This document shows positions 12,553 to 23,237 of a DNA stretch of 64,000 bases, piece by piece. The stretch's first letter is position 1. Each line of letters begins with the position of its first letter. The notes beneath the pieces were generated by a model. The model was given only the letters and a program-made list of their open reading frames with translations, was not told the origin of the DNA and searched no databases. Source of the DNA: Micromonospora purpureochromogenes. Lineage in GTDB: Bacteria > Actinomycetota > Actinomycetes > Mycobacteriales > Micromonosporaceae. Location: NCBI RefSeq assembly GCF_900091515.1, contig NZ_LT607410.1:1054001-1118000 (forward strand), read 5' to 3'. The position numbers were made by a program, and so were the translations under genes.

Positions 12553-13968
12553 GTGACGCTACGCCTGTATGACACCGCCACCCGATCGGTGCGGGACTTC
12601 GTCCCGCGGGAAGCCGGCAAGGTGGGGGTCTACCTGTGTGGTCTCACCCTCCAGGCCCCGCCGCACATCGGCCACCTTCGCTCCGGCGTCAACTACGACG
12701 TGCTGCGCCGCTGGCTGCTCACCGCCGGCTACGAGGTCAACTTCATCCGCAACCTGACCGACATCGACGACAAGATCCTGGTCAAGGCGATGGAGCAGGG
12801 CCGCCCGTTCTGGTCCATCGCGTACGCCAACGAGCTGATCCTGGCCGAGTCGTACCGGGCGCTGAACGTGCTGCCGCCGACGTACGAGCCGCGCGCCACC
12901 GGGCACATCCCGGAGATGCACCAGCTGATCGCCGAGCTGATCGAGACCGGGCACGCCTACCCGGCCACCGACGGCTCCGGCGACGTCTACTTCGACGTGG
13001 CCTCCTGGCCCGCGTACGGGTCGCTGTCCGGGCAGTCGCCCGACGACATGCAGTCCGCCGGGGACGCCCCCGAGCGCGGCAAGCGCGACCCGCGCGACTT
13101 CGCGCTCTGGAAGGGCGCCAAGCCGGACGAGCCGGCCGACGCCTACTGGCCGTCGCCGTGGGGCCGGGGGCGCCCCGGCTGGCACATCGAGTGCTCGGCG
13201 ATGTGCTGGCGCTACCTGGGTGCCGAGTTCGACATCCACGGCGGCGGGCTGGACCTGACGTTCCCGCACCACGAGAACGAGATCGCCCAGTCCCAGGCCG
13301 CCGGGCTGCCCTTCGCCCGGTACTGGGTGCACCACGGCCTGCTCAGCATCGGCGGCGCCAAGATGGGCAAATCGCTCGGCAACGCCCTCGACCTGACGTA
13401 CGTCGACTCGCTCGGGGTGCGCCCGGTGGAGCTGCGCTACTACTACGCCGCCGCGCACTACCGCTCCCGGATCGACTACTCGGAGGACGCGCTGCGCGAG
13501 GCCGCGGTGGCGTACCGGCGGATCGAGGGCTTCGTACAGCGGGCCGCCGAGCGGGTCGGCGGCGGGCAGCTCGGCGAGCTGCCGACCGGCTTCGTGGCGG
13601 CGATGGACGACGACCTGAACACTTCCGCCGCCCTGGCGGTGCTGCACGAGGTGGTCCGGGACGGCAACACCGCGCTGACCGCCGGCGACGATGTGACCGT
13701 CCGCACGACCCTGGCCTCCGCGCGCGCCATGCTGGATATCCTGGGGGTTGACCCGCTGGATCCGGCCTGGACCGGCGGCGACCGCGCGGACGACCTGCGC
13801 GGCGTGGTGGACTCCCTGGTCGCCCTGGCCCTGGAGCAGCGCGCCCAGGCCCGCGGCCGCAAGGACTGGGCCGCCGCCGACGCCGTACGCGACCAGCTCA
13901 AGCAGGCCGGCGTGGTGGTGGAGGACACCCCACAGGGCCCCCGTTGGACTATTGGAGAGCAGGACTGA
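12553..13968 (+). CDS. cysS: Cysteinyl-tRNA synthetase
   Basis: This 471-residue class I aminoacyl-tRNA synthetase charges tRNA-Cys in the cytoplasm. Motifs are [19 protein letters not shown] (zinc Cys and HIGH), [27 protein letters not shown] (zinc ligands) and KMGKSLGN (the KMSKS loop with Gly for Ser). The length matches the family. The start is GTG 12553; the leader is very short, so the mRNA may be nearly leaderless. Its stop overlaps the start of rlmB by one base (TGATG). Confidence 0.95.
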   Translation: MTLRLYDTATRSVRDFVPREAGKVGVYLCGLTLQAPPHIGHLRSGVNYDVLRRWLLTAGYEVNFIRNLTDIDDKILVKAMEQGRPFWSIAYANELILAESYRALNVLPPTYEPRATGHIPEMHQLIAELIETGHAYPATDGSGDVYFDVASWPAYGSLSGQSPDDMQSAGDAPERGKRDPRDFALWKGAKPDEPADAYWPSPWGRGRPGWHIECSAMCWRYLGAEFDIHGGGLDLTFPHHENEIAQSQAAGLPFARYWVHHGLLSIGGAKMGKSLGNALDLTYVDSLGVRPVELRYYYAAAHYRSRIDYSEDALREAAVAYRRIEGFVQRAAERVGGGQLGELPTGFVAAMDDDLNTSAALAVLHEVVRDGNTALTAGDDVTVRTTLASARAMLDILGVDPLDPAWTGGDRADDLRGVVDSLVALALEQRAQARGRKDWAAADAVRDQLKQAGVVVEDTPQGPRWTIGEQD

Positions 13969-15095
13969 TGGCCGGCAACTCGCAGCGCCGTGGCCGGCGA
14001 CTGACGCCGAAGGCGGGCGCCCCGAAGGGCTCCGGCGGCAAGGGCAAGGACGCTCTGGCCGGCCGGGGCAAGACCCTGCCCGCCGACGAGCGGCCCTGGC
14101 ACAAGGCGTACTCGGGCACCGAGAAGCTGCCGCAGCGCACCGCCTGGAAGCAGGACAAGGAGCGCCGCGCGGCGGCCGAGGAGGGGCGCGCGCCCAAGAT
14201 CGGTCAGCCGGGCAGCAAGGACACCACCTGGGGCAGGGGCGGCGGCCGGGGCGTACCGGCCGGCCGTGCCACCGGCGGTCGGGGCGGCAAGCCCGCCGGC
14301 CGGACCGGCCCGCGGGTCGCGCCGGGGCGCAAGTCCAACCCGGCCAAGGACACCCCGGAGCTGCTGGTCGGCCGCAACCCGGTGCTGGAGTCGCTGCGCG
14401 CCCAGGTGCCGGCGACCGCGCTCTACACCGCGCAGGGCATCGACGCCGACGACCGGGTCAACGAGATCATCCGGACCGCCGCCGACCGGGGCATCGCCAT
14501 CCTGGAGATCAGCCGCGCCGAGCTGGACCGGATGACCGGCGGGGTGCTGCACCAGGGCATCGGCCTCCAGGTGCCGCCGTTCGCCTACGAGCCGTTCGAG
14601 GACATGATCGCCGCGTCGGTGGAGCACACCGCCCCGCTGCTGGTGGCGCTGGACGGGGTCACCGACCCGCGCAACCTGGGCGCGGTGATCCGCTCCGCCG
14701 CCGCGTTCGGCGCGCAGGGCGTCTTCGTACCCGAGCGGCGGGCCGCCGGGATCACCGCGACCGCCTGGCGGACCAGCGCCGGCGCGGCCGCGCGGGTGCC
14801 GGTCGCCCAGGTCACCAACCTGACCCGGTCGCTCAAGGCCTGCCAGGACGCCGGCTTCATGGTGGTCGGCCTGGACGCCGACGGCGAAACCGACCTGTAC
14901 GACCTGGAAGCCGCCGTCGGCCCACTGGTCGTGGTGGTCGGCTCGGAGGGACGCGGGCTGTCCCGGCTGGTCGGCGAGACCTGCGACCTGACGGTCAGCA
15001 TCCCGATGATCTCCGACGTGGAGTCGCTCAACGCCAGCGTCGCCGCCGCGGTCGCCCTCGCCGAGGTGGCCCGCCGCCGCGCCGCCGAGGTCTGA
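13968..15095 (+). CDS. rlmB: 23S rRNA (guanosine-2'-O)-methyltransferase, SpoU/TrmH type
   Basis: This 375-residue protein has a long, basic, Gly/Lys/Arg-rich N-terminal extension (about residues 1-120). It is followed by the substrate-binding domain ([14 protein letters not shown], opening of RlmB/TrmH proteins) and the knotted SpoU methyltransferase fold with [35 protein letters not shown] and [20 protein letters not shown] (motifs 1-3). It methylates a ribose 2'-OH in 23S rRNA using S-adenosylmethionine. The cysS-rlmB pairing with a one-base overlap is common in actinobacteria and supports this start (ATG 13968, preceded by GGAGAGCAGG). Confidence 0.92.
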   Translation: MAGNSQRRGRRLTPKAGAPKGSGGKGKDALAGRGKTLPADERPWHKAYSGTEKLPQRTAWKQDKERRAAAEEGRAPKIGQPGSKDTTWGRGGGRGVPAGRATGGRGGKPAGRTGPRVAPGRKSNPAKDTPELLVGRNPVLESLRAQVPATALYTAQGIDADDRVNEIIRTAADRGIAILEISRAELDRMTGGVLHQGIGLQVPPFAYEPFEDMIAASVEHTAPLLVALDGVTDPRNLGAVIRSAAAFGAQGVFVPERRAAGITATAWRTSAGAAARVPVAQVTNLTRSLKACQDAGFMVVGLDADGETDLYDLEAAVGPLVVVVGSEGRGLSRLVGETCDLTVSIPMISDVESLNASVAAAVALAEVARRRAAEV

Positions 15096-15119
15096 CCGAC
15101 CCGCGCCCGCACAGACGAG

Positions 15120-15153
15120 AAGGGGCGGCCCGCCGACAGCGGACCGCCCCTTT
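15120..15153. terminator. Bidirectional hairpin terminator between rlmB and the ABC ATPase gene
   Basis: AAGGGGCGGCCCGC and GCGGACCGCCCCTT pair over 14 positions with one mismatch. The A run on one side and T run on the other suit termination of both convergent genes. Confidence 0.75.
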
Positions 15154-15178
15154 CGGGTACGTCAGTGCAGCCGGTACG

Positions 15179-16270
<1,092 letters not shown>

Positions 16271-16637
16271 GGTGGAGCGCTTCCTTTCACCGGCAGGAAC
16301 GTGCCGGACGATCCGAGTGAAGGAGCCACCGGCACCCTCGGTGCCGGTCCTCGGGCGACGTCCCGGGGGCGGCCGGAGCCGATCGGGGGTGTCGTCCGTG
16401 TCACTGCACGGTAAACGGCTTTCCCGACCCTGCCAAGACGGGGGACAGCGGGTGGGACCGACCGCATACGCATTCCGGTCAGTCGGGCACGCCCGGGTAT
16501 CAATCGGCACGCACGACCGCGCCCGACCGCGCCGGCCGGTCGGCCGAAGCGGTCGGGAAATTGACGTTTTGCGTGCTCGGGACACCTGCCGAGCGGGATT
16601 TCCGGACACCAGTCGCTATGCTGACGTCGACACACGC
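16271..16637. other. Intergenic region upstream of the ABC ATPase and tRNA-Thr genes
   Basis: These 367 bases separate the minus-strand ABC ATPase start from the plus-strand tRNA gene and must hold both promoters. A possible tRNA promoter -10 is TATGCT at 16617-16622, 15 bases before the mature tRNA; no convincing -35 pairs with it. I see no coding region with family resemblance. Confidence 0.5.
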
Positions 16638-16714
16638 GCCCCTGTAGCTCAGCTGGCCAGAGCACTCGCCTTGTAAGCGAGATGTCGCCGGTTCGATCCC
16701 GGCCGGGGGCTCCA
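16638..16714 (+). tRNA. tRNA-Thr (anticodon TGT), CCA encoded
   Basis: The full cloverleaf is readable. The acceptor stem GCCCCTG pairs with CGGGGGC (one G-U), the D arm is GCTC/GAGC, the anticodon arm is CTCGC-CTTGTAA-GCGAG with anticodon TGT, and the T arm is GCCGG-TTCGATC-CCGGC. The discriminator T at 16711 is followed by an encoded CCA (16712-16714). It reads ACA threonine codons. No integrase or duplicated 3' end is visible nearby. Confidence 0.97.
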
Positions 16715-16888
16715 ATTCCACCCGGCATTTCCCGGTGCGGTGCTGTCGGAAGCCGATCGGTCGACAGACATCCAGCCGTGGCGAATGCCGACGAGGCCGC
16801 ATTTGATGCCACCCTGGCGGTGGCTTCAGCGTCCGGATGCGCACCGGTGCCCGCTCGTCACTGAGCGGGCACCGGAGGCACAGCGGAT

Positions 16889-17299
16889 TCAGGCCGTCTT
16901 GCGGAGGCCGGCAAGCTGCAGGGCGGTGAAGCCGGCGACCACCACCGCCTGTGCGATCACAAGTGCGGTGCCGAGGCCGGTCAGCGGGAACCACCCGGCG
17001 ATGAGCAGCTCCAGGCTAGCGACCACCCATGCGGTGTTGACAGCGATCACGACACCCACGGCCGGCCTGCTCACCCTCGGCTTCGACGCCAGGGAGAGCA
17101 GAGCGGCTGCGAAGGCGACCAGGAACGCACCGATCGGGTAGAGGAAGGCGGCGGGAAGGCCGAACAGCTCGCCGAAGATCGCCGCAGCGGCGAGGTAGAC
17201 GAGTCCATTGGCACCCGAGCCGATCGCGTCCTGCTTGAGGGCGAAGCGGAGCAGCTTGGCGTCACCGACGGTCTGGACGGTGCTGGCGGCGGTAACCAT
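16889..17299 (-). CDS. Small four-helix membrane protein
   Basis: This 136-residue protein has four predicted membrane segments (around NGLVYLAAAAIFGELFG, FLYPIGAFLVAFAAALLSLA, VGVVIAVNTAWVVASLELLI and LVIAQAVVVAGFTALQLAG). No motif identifies a function. The start is ATG 17299. It is divergent from the large LuxR regulator gene (99 bases between starts), which makes it a plausible target of that regulator. Confidence 0.7.
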   Translation of the reverse strand: MVTAASTVQTVGDAKLLRFALKQDAIGSGANGLVYLAAAAIFGELFGLPAAFLYPIGAFLVAFAAALLSLASKPRVSRPAVGVVIAVNTAWVVASLELLIAGWFPLTGLGTALVIAQAVVVAGFTALQLAGLRKTA

Positions 17300-17398
17300 C
17301 TCGAAGGTCCTTTCGTGGTGCTGACGGGCGTCTGATCACGAAGCTACGGAGGTCGGCGCGATCGGCGAATCAGTCGTCGTGACGGTAGGTTGCCAGTC

Positions 17399-20080
17399 GT
17401 GCTGCACGGGCGGGCCAAGGAACAGGCGGAGATCGACCGGCTGTTGGAAGGCGCCAGGAAGGGTCGCAGCGGCACGCTGGTGATGCGCGGTCCAGCGGGG
17501 ATCGGCAAGTCGGCGCTCGTCGAGTACGCCGCCGGGCGGGCAGCCGGCATGCGGGTGTTGCGCGGCGTCGGTGTCGAGTCCGAGGCGGCATTGCCGTTCG
17601 CCGCACTCCACCTGCTTCTGCGCGCCGGGTTGGACCGGATCCACGCGCTGCCCGACGCGCAGGCCACCGCGCTCCGCAGTGCACTGGGGTTGTGCGACGC
17701 CCCGCCGGAAAGCCGGTTCCTGGTCGGACTGGCCACGCTGAGCCTCCTGTCCGAGCTGACCGGGGACGCCGCGTTGCTCTGTCTCATCGACGACGCGCAG
17801 TGGTTCGACCAGGCGTCCATCGACGCCCTGGTTTTCGCCGCGCGCCGACTCGAGGCGGACGGCGTTGCCATGATCTTCGCGGCTCGCCCGGATTTCCCTG
17901 CCCCGGGGCTTCCCGAGCTGCGGCTGGGCGGCCTGGACAGCACCGCGGCCGCCGCCCTGCTCCCCGCCGACCTTCCGCCCCAGGTACGGGAACGCCTCAT
18001 CCACGAGTCGGACGGCAACCCGCTGGCGCTCGTCGAGTTGCCCGCCGCGCTCAGCCCCGAACAGCGGGCGGGACGATTGTCGCCGGTGGGTGCGATGCCG
18101 GTGGCCGATCGCGTCCAGGAGGCGTTCCACGCGCAGCTGGTGGAGCTTCCCGAGCACGCGCGCACCGCGCTGCTGATCGCGGCGGCGGGCGGCACCGGTG
18201 AGCTTGCGACGCTGGTCGCTGCCGGCGCTTCCCTCCACGGTCTGGAAGCGGCCGAGCGGAGCCGGCTGATCGAGATCAGCGGGTCGATCGTCGGTTTCCG
18301 TCATCCCCTGATCAGGGCTGCCGCCTATCAGAGCGCCCCCGTCTCCCGACGGCTCGCCGCACATCGAGCCCTTGCCGACGCGCTGACCAGCTCGACCTCG
18401 CCGGATGCCGCTGACCGGCGGACCTGGCACCTGGCCGCCGCAGCGCTCGGTCCCGACGAGGACGTCGCAGAACAGTTGGAGGAGACGGCGGGGCGAGCCC
18501 GTACGCGTGGCGGCCACGCCGCGATGGCGGCCGCCTACGAACGAGCCGCCGAGCTCACCGCCGATCCGGTACGCCGATCCGCGCGGCTGGCCGCCGCCGC
18601 ACTGGCCGCGAGCGACGCCGGCCTGATGCGCCGTGCCGCCGCACTCGCCGACAGCGCCACCCCCGACGTGGACGACCCCACGATGATCTTGGCGCTGACC
18701 CAGGTCCGCGCCCATCGCGAGTTCGAGTTGGGTACCCCGCTGGCGGCGGGCCGGATCATCATGGATGCCGTCCCTCGGGTAGCGGCCCACGCCACCGAGC
18801 AGGCCCAATGGCTGCTGGTGGAGGCCGTCCGCTGCGCCTGGTTCGCCGGGGACCCGCAGCTGGCGGAGCAGGCAGCCGCGAAGCTTCCGGCGCTTCCCGG
18901 TTCGCCGCTGGTCAGCCAGGCGATCGGGCTGACCCGGCTACTGCGCGGCGACATCCCCGGCGGAATCGAGCTCATCAGCGAGGTGCTCGACGGACCTGCG
19001 CTCGCCGGGCTGGGCGTGCCGGGGCTGACCTTCACCGCCGGTGTCTGCCTCCCCGCGGGCCGTGCCGGCCGCTGCGAAGAGATCACTGGACGAATCGTGG
19101 CGGAATGCCGGCAGAGCGGCATGATCGGCTGGCTGGCGTTCGCGCTGCAGGACCAGGGGTTCGCACAAGGGTTGCTCTGCTCGTACGGCGAGGCGCTGGC
19201 GACGCTGAACGCGGGGCTGCGGCTGGCGACGGAGTTGGGTCACGAGCACCGGGTCACCCACCTCACCTGCTGCATCGCCTGGGTGCTCGCCCATCAGGCG
19301 GACGTGCCGGGGTGTCGCGAGAAGGCCGAGGAAGGTGTCCGGCGAGCCGACGACCAGGGGCTGGTTCTCGCCGCGAGCATCGGGCGCTGGGCGCTCGGCC
19401 GGCTCGAACTCGGACTGGGACGCCCGGACGCCGCCCTGCAGCAGTTGGCGGCCATTCCGGCAACGGGAATCGGAGCCCTCTGCGCCGCCGACCAGGTCGA
19501 GGCAGCCGTCCGCAGTGACCAGCCGGAACGGGCCAAGGAGCCGCTGGAGCGCTACCTGAGCTGGGCGCGGCACATCGGTCGACCGGCGTCGGACGCGATC
19601 GCCCTACGCTGCCGAGCCCTCGTCGACCAGGACGAAGCGCACTTCGGGGCTGCCGTTCGGATCCACGAGAGCGGCGATCAACCATACGAACAGGCGAGGA
19701 CGCGGCTCGCCTACGGCGAGTGGCTGCGACGGGCCCGAAGGCGGGCGGACGCCCGTGCAGAGCTACGCGGCGCACTGGAAATCTTCGATCGACTCGGTGC
19801 GGAGGTGTGGGCCGGGCGGGCCCGTGCCGAGCTGCGGGCGACCGGGGACGTGCCGGCCGCGCCCCGCAGGGCCGGCGACCCGCTCAGTGTCCTCACTCCC
19901 CAGGAACGGGAAGTCGTACGGCTGGCGGCCGGCGGTGCCTCCAACCGCGACATCGGCGCCCGGCTCTTCCTCAGCCCGCGGACGGTCGGCTACCACCTCT
20001 ACAAAGCGTTCCCCAAGCTGGGCATCACCTCCCGATCCCAGTTGGCCGCCATCGTCCGGTCCTCCTCCGTCGACCGCTGA
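17399..20080 (+). CDS. Large LuxR-family regulator with N-terminal ATPase (LAL type)
   Basis: This 893-residue protein is built like MalT/LAL regulators. A STAND-type ATPase has Walker A GPAGIGKS at 31-38 and a Walker-B-like LLCLIDDAQWFD near 125-135. A long helical/TPR-like middle follows, and a C-terminal LuxR HTH occupies the last 65 residues (LTPQEREVVRLAAGGASNRD, then SPRTVGYHLYKAFPKLGI). Such proteins bind ATP and an inducer, then activate transcription. The start is GTG 17399 with GGTAGG 9 bases upstream; a TTG at 17390 in frame is an alternative. The only nearby candidate target is the divergent membrane-protein gene. Confidence 0.9.
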   Translation: MLHGRAKEQAEIDRLLEGARKGRSGTLVMRGPAGIGKSALVEYAAGRAAGMRVLRGVGVESEAALPFAALHLLLRAGLDRIHALPDAQATALRSALGLCDAPPESRFLVGLATLSLLSELTGDAALLCLIDDAQWFDQASIDALVFAARRLEADGVAMIFAARPDFPAPGLPELRLGGLDSTAAAALLPADLPPQVRERLIHESDGNPLALVELPAALSPEQRAGRLSPVGAMPVADRVQEAFHAQLVELPEHARTALLIAAAGGTGELATLVAAGASLHGLEAAERSRLIEISGSIVGFRHPLIRAAAYQSAPVSRRLAAHRALADALTSSTSPDAADRRTWHLAAAALGPDEDVAEQLEETAGRARTRGGHAAMAAAYERAAELTADPVRRSARLAAAALAASDAGLMRRAAALADSATPDVDDPTMILALTQVRAHREFELGTPLAAGRIIMDAVPRVAAHATEQAQWLLVEAVRCAWFAGDPQLAEQAAAKLPALPGSPLVSQAIGLTRLLRGDIPGGIELISEVLDGPALAGLGVPGLTFTAGVCLPAGRAGRCEEITGRIVAECRQSGMIGWLAFALQDQGFAQGLLCSYGEALATLNAGLRLATELGHEHRVTHLTCCIAWVLAHQADVPGCREKAEEGVRRADDQGLVLAASIGRWALGRLELGLGRPDAALQQLAAIPATGIGALCAADQVEAAVRSDQPERAKEPLERYLSWARHIGRPASDAIALRCRALVDQDEAHFGAAVRIHESGDQPYEQARTRLAYGEWLRRARRRADARAELRGALEIFDRLGAEVWAGRARAELRATGDVPAAPRRAGDPLSVLTPQEREVVRLAAGGASNRDIGARLFLSPRTVGYHLYKAFPKLGITSRSQLAAIVRSSSVDR

Positions 20081-20125
20081 CGCCCACGGCGCGGGTGGCG
20101 GGGGCGGCCGCGCGTGGGGGCCGCC

Positions 20126-20353
20126 TCAGTCGCCGCCGTTCGACTCCTCGTGGAAGTAGACGGTGAGCGAGTACCAGTCACCGTGCTCGTTGATCTCGTT
20201 CTCGAAGGTCACGTCCTGGATCCACACCGGCCCGAGTTCCTCGATGGTGTCCGCGACCCGTCGGAGCAGCGCCGGTACGTCGTCCTGGCCGGGTCCGACG
20301 GGGTTCGCCTGGGCGAAGTACCGGACGGTGGGGAATTCGGAAACCTCTTTCAC
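20126..20353 (-). CDS. Small conserved hypothetical protein
   Basis: This 75-residue soluble, acidic protein has alternating strands and helices (LLRRVADTIEELGPVWIQDV, then WYSLTVYFHEES). The GTG start at 20353 lies at the edge of the dyad ACAAT-AAG-ATTGT (20352-20364). It is divergent from the AraC-type regulator gene. I do not recognise the family; codon third positions are strongly G/C, which supports a real gene. Confidence 0.6.
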   Translation of the reverse strand: MKEVSEFPTVRYFAQANPVGPGQDDVPALLRRVADTIEELGPVWIQDVTFENEINEHGDWYSLTVYFHEESNGGD

Positions 20354-20481
20354 AATAAGATTGTTGCATCGATGTATACCGTTGCGTTGCCCCGCGGTTC
20401 CGGCAGCGGGCCCGGGTCGCTCCAGGTGGCAGGCGACGGCGATAGCCTGGCGCTGACGGCGGGGACGACGGGTGGGGGCCG

Positions 20482-20886
20482 ATGAGTCGTGCGGTGGAGG
20501 AGTCGAACCGGGCCATGCTGCGCGCCCGGGACGCCATGGACCGGGCGTACGCCGAGCCGCTGGACATCCCGGCGCTGGCCCGGATAGCGCTCGTCTCCGA
20601 GGCGCACTTCATCCGCACCTTCCGCGCCACCTTCGGCGAGACCCCGCACCGCTACCTGCAACGGCGCCGGGTGGAACGCGCGATGTCGCTGCTGATCGAG
20701 AGCGAGCGGGACGTCACCGACATCTGCTTCGCGGTCGGCTTCAGCAGCCTCGGGACGTTCAGCCGGACGTTCCGGCAGATCGTCGGCGAGTCGCCCAGCG
20801 ACTTCCGCAGGCGCCGGTCGGCCGCCGCGGCGACCGTGCCGAGCTGCTTCACCAAGGCCTGGACCAGACCCAGCAGTTTTGGATAA
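20482..20886 (+). CDS. AraC-family regulator (HTH domain only)
   Basis: This 134-residue protein consists almost entirely of the AraC double HTH: the first helix pair is IPALARIALVSEAHFIRTFRA, adjoining GETPHRYLQRRRVERAMSLL, and the second is VTDICFAVGFSSLGTFSRTF, ending in GESPSDFRRRR. It lacks a separate sensor domain. The VOC gene starts 35 bases downstream; AraC/VOC gene pairs of this kind are common in actinobacteria, so it probably regulates that gene. Confidence 0.88.
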   Translation: MSRAVEESNRAMLRARDAMDRAYAEPLDIPALARIALVSEAHFIRTFRATFGETPHRYLQRRRVERAMSLLIESERDVTDICFAVGFSSLGTFSRTFRQIVGESPSDFRRRRSAAAATVPSCFTKAWTRPSSFG

Positions 20887-20921
20887 GCGGCAGGTCAGGC
20901 CCAACCTCTAGCGTGATGGGC

Positions 20922-21341
20922 ATGACGATGAACGCGATCAGCCGCTCCCAGATCTACGTCCTCGACCAGGACGAGGCCCTCGACTTCTACGTCGGCAAGC
21001 TCGGCATGGAGGTCAACACCGACCAGGACCTCGGCTTCATGCGCTGGCTCACGGTGAACCTGCCCGGCGACCCGGAGCGCGAGATCCTGCTGGAGAAGCC
21101 CGGCCCGCCGGCGCTCGACCCGGCCACCGCCGAGCAGGTCCGGGAGCTGCTCACCAAGGGGGCGCTGGGTGGCTACCTCTTCATGACCACCGACGACGCC
21201 CGCAAGACGCACGAGGACCTGGTCGCCAAGGGCGTCGAGATCACCGACGAGCCGGAGGAGCGCCCGTACGGGATCGACTTCGGCATCCGGGACCCGTTCG
21301 GCAACAAGATCCGTATCGGCCAGATGTTCCCCCGGGCCTGA
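20922..21341 (+). CDS. VOC-family (glyoxalase/bleomycin-resistance fold) protein
   Basis: This 139-residue protein has the paired beta-alpha-beta-beta-beta units of the VOC superfamily (SQIYVLDQDEALDFYVGKLG at the start, YGIDFGIRDPFGNKIRIGQ at the end). These metal-binding proteins act as glyoxalases, dioxygenases or drug-binding proteins; the substrate here is unknown. ATGs at 20916, 20922 and 20928 are all in frame; 20922 is a compromise. It is likely co-transcribed with the AraC gene upstream and followed by the DUF998 gene 13 bases later. Confidence 0.85.
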   Translation: MTMNAISRSQIYVLDQDEALDFYVGKLGMEVNTDQDLGFMRWLTVNLPGDPEREILLEKPGPPALDPATAEQVRELLTKGALGGYLFMTTDDARKTHEDLVAKGVEITDEPEERPYGIDFGIRDPFGNKIRIGQMFPRA

Positions 21342-21354
21342 GGGGAGCGGGGCC

Positions 21355-22020
21355 GTGACCGACGCGATCACCCTGCCCGCCGCCCGACCGGCCGCCGTCG
21401 GCCGGGACCGGGCCCTGCTGGCCGGCGGCGTCCTCGCCGGCCCGTTCTTCGCCGTGTCCGCGCTGGCCCAGGGCCTCACCCGGGACGGCTTCGACTTCCG
21501 GCGGCACCCGGTCAGCATGTTGAGCACGGGCGACCTGGGTTGGCTCCAGATCGCCACCTTCCTGGCCACCGGGGCGCTCTGCGTCGGCGCCGCCGCCGCG
21601 GTGCGCCGCCGGCCGGTGACCGGCTCGGCCTGGCTGCCCCGGCTGCTCGCCCTCTGGGGGTTCGGCCTGATGGCGGCCGGGGTCTTCAGCGCCGACCCGG
21701 CCGACGGCTTCCCGGCCGGCACGCCGCGGGGGCCCGGGCAGATCAGCTGGCACGGCGGGCTGCACTTCCTCGCTGCGGCGGTCGCCTTCGGGTCGCTGAT
21801 CGTGGCGACCGTCGTCGCCGGCCGCCGGGCCGCCCGGGCCGGCGCCCGGGTGTGGGCCGTCACCAGCCTCGCGACCGGGGTGTTCTTCGCGCTCGCCTGG
21901 GGCGCGCTGATGGTCCGGCCCGGCCCGATGGCCATGGTCGCCTTCGGTCTGGCGGTGACCGCCGGCTGGGCCTGGGTGACCGCGACGTTCGCGGCGGCGC
22001 TGCGACGGTCGCCTCGCTGA
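21355..22020 (+). CDS. DUF998-family membrane protein
   Basis: This 221-residue protein has about six membrane helices (LLAGGVLAGPFFAVSALAQG, LQIATFLATGALCVGAAAAV and others) and the DUF998-like signature DGFDFRRHPVSMLSTGDLGW between helices 1 and 2. The biochemical role of the family is unknown. The GTG start lies 13 bases after the VOC stop, suggesting one operon with the AraC and VOC genes. Confidence 0.8.
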   Translation: MTDAITLPAARPAAVGRDRALLAGGVLAGPFFAVSALAQGLTRDGFDFRRHPVSMLSTGDLGWLQIATFLATGALCVGAAAAVRRRPVTGSAWLPRLLALWGFGLMAAGVFSADPADGFPAGTPRGPGQISWHGGLHFLAAAVAFGSLIVATVVAGRRAARAGARVWAVTSLATGVFFALAWGALMVRPGPMAMVAFGLAVTAGWAWVTATFAAALRRSPR

Positions 22021-22092
22021 CCGTGATCGGGGCGGCGACGGCCGGGAGGCGCGGGTTAGCATCGCGCCTCCCGGCCACACGAGGAGACGACG

Positions 22093-22707
22093 ATGGCCAC
22101 CCGGCTGCTCTACCTGGCTCGGCACGGCGAACAGGACCGCCCGGAGATCGAGTCGCCGGAGGTGGGGCTCTCCGAGCGGGGCCGCCGGCAGGCCGCGCTG
22201 CTCGGTCAGCGACTGCGGGCCGTACCGTTGCGCGCCGTCCACCACGGCCCGCTGCGCCGGGCCGTCGAGACCGCCGAGCTGGTCGCCGGGTCACCGCCGA
22301 GGGTCCCGGTGTACGCGACCGAGCTGGCCGGCGATCACCTGCCGCACGACACCGACCCGGCCGGGCTGCCGGTGGCGTACGCGAGTTTCCTGGCCGGCTT
22401 CTCGGCGCGCGAGCGGGCCGACGGGCCGCGACTGGCGGCGGAGGCCGTCGCCCGGTTCGCCACCGCCCCGATCGACGGTGACGTCCGCGAGCTGGTGATC
22501 ACGCACAACTTCCTGATCGCCTGGCTGGTCCGGCACGCCCTGGACGCCCCGGAGCGGCGCTGGCTGGGCCTCAACCACCACAACGCCGGGCTGACCGTGA
22601 TCCGCTACAGCTCGACCGGGCCGCCCAGCCTGATCGCCTTCAACGACGTGGCCCACCTGCCGCCCGAGCTGCGCGGCACCGGACTGCCCAGCGATTATCG
22701 GGTGTGA
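22093..22707 (+). CDS. Histidine phosphatase family protein
   Basis: This 204-residue protein of the phosphoglycerate-mutase-like branch carries the catalytic RHG box in YLARHGEQD, arginine-bearing HHGPLRRAVETAEL, and a second catalytic His in VITHNFLIAWLV. These enzymes remove phosphate via a phosphohistidine; the substrate is unknown. An ATG at 22093 is preceded by GAGGAGACG. The stop overlaps a GTG (22704) in the next frame, possibly coupling to the ASCH gene. Confidence 0.88.
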   Translation: MATRLLYLARHGEQDRPEIESPEVGLSERGRRQAALLGQRLRAVPLRAVHHGPLRRAVETAELVAGSPPRVPVYATELAGDHLPHDTDPAGLPVAYASFLAGFSARERADGPRLAAEAVARFATAPIDGDVRELVITHNFLIAWLVRHALDAPERRWLGLNHHNAGLTVIRYSSTGPPSLIAFNDVAHLPPELRGTGLPSDYRV

Positions 22708-22736
22708 CCGGGCGCGGTGCCGGCTACGGTCGCCGG

Positions 22737-23162
22737 ATGACGACGCCGCCGCCCGACCTGCCGAAGACCGAGTTCGCCTTCCCGGGGCCGCTGCGGGACC
22801 AGCTCGTCGCGGCCGTCCTCTTCGGCGCGAAGACCTCCACCACCGGTCTGTTCCAGGACCACGAGCGCGACGGCGAGCCGCTGCCGGTGGTCGGCGACCG
22901 CTCGGTGGTGGTCGACTCCGCCGACCGCCCGGTCGCGGTCATCGAGCTGACCGAGGTACGCCTCGTCCGGCTCGGCGACGTCGACCTGGACCACGCCCGG
23001 GACGAGGGCGAGGGGTACGACTCCGTCGCCGCCTGGCGTGCCGGGCACGAGGCGTACTGGCACGGCCCCGACTACCGGGACTGGCTCGGCGACCCCGACT
23101 TCACCGTCACCGACGACACCCTCGCGGTCGCCGTACGCTTCCGCCTCCTGCACCGCCTCTGA
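22737..23162 (+). CDS. ASCH-domain protein
   Basis: This 141-residue protein has the ASCH fold hallmarks: KTSTTGLFQDHERDG (in the position of the GxKxxT motif), VVDSADRPVAVIELTEVR and the C-terminal FTVTDDTLAVAVRFRLL. ASCH domains bind RNA, and some hydrolyse acetylated nucleosides. The start at ATG 22737 gives a normal N terminus. GTG 22704, overlapping the upstream stop, is the alternative and would add 11 residues. A strong bidirectional terminator follows. Confidence 0.8.
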   Translation: MTTPPPDLPKTEFAFPGPLRDQLVAAVLFGAKTSTTGLFQDHERDGEPLPVVGDRSVVVDSADRPVAVIELTEVRLVRLGDVDLDHARDEGEGYDSVAAWRAGHEAYWHGPDYRDWLGDPDFTVTDDTLAVAVRFRLLHRL

Positions 23163-23180
23163 CGGCCGCACCCTCCCGGG

Positions 23181-23214
23181 AGGAGTGGCCGTTCCACCGG
23201 GAACGGCCACTCCT
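23181..23214. terminator. Perfect 15-bp hairpin between convergent genes
   Basis: Arms 23181-23195 (AGGAGTGGCCGTTCC) and 23200-23214 pair perfectly around a 4-base loop, followed by TCT. It separates the convergent ASCH and PfpI-like genes and probably serves both. Confidence 0.8.
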
Positions 23215-23237
23215 TCTGGGCACCCGCCGAGCGCGGG

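Noticed and set aside
16638..16888. tRNA-Thr as an integration site for a genomic island
   Set aside because: No integrase gene, no repeat of the tRNA 3' end in the window, and the downstream genes have the same composition as their surroundings.
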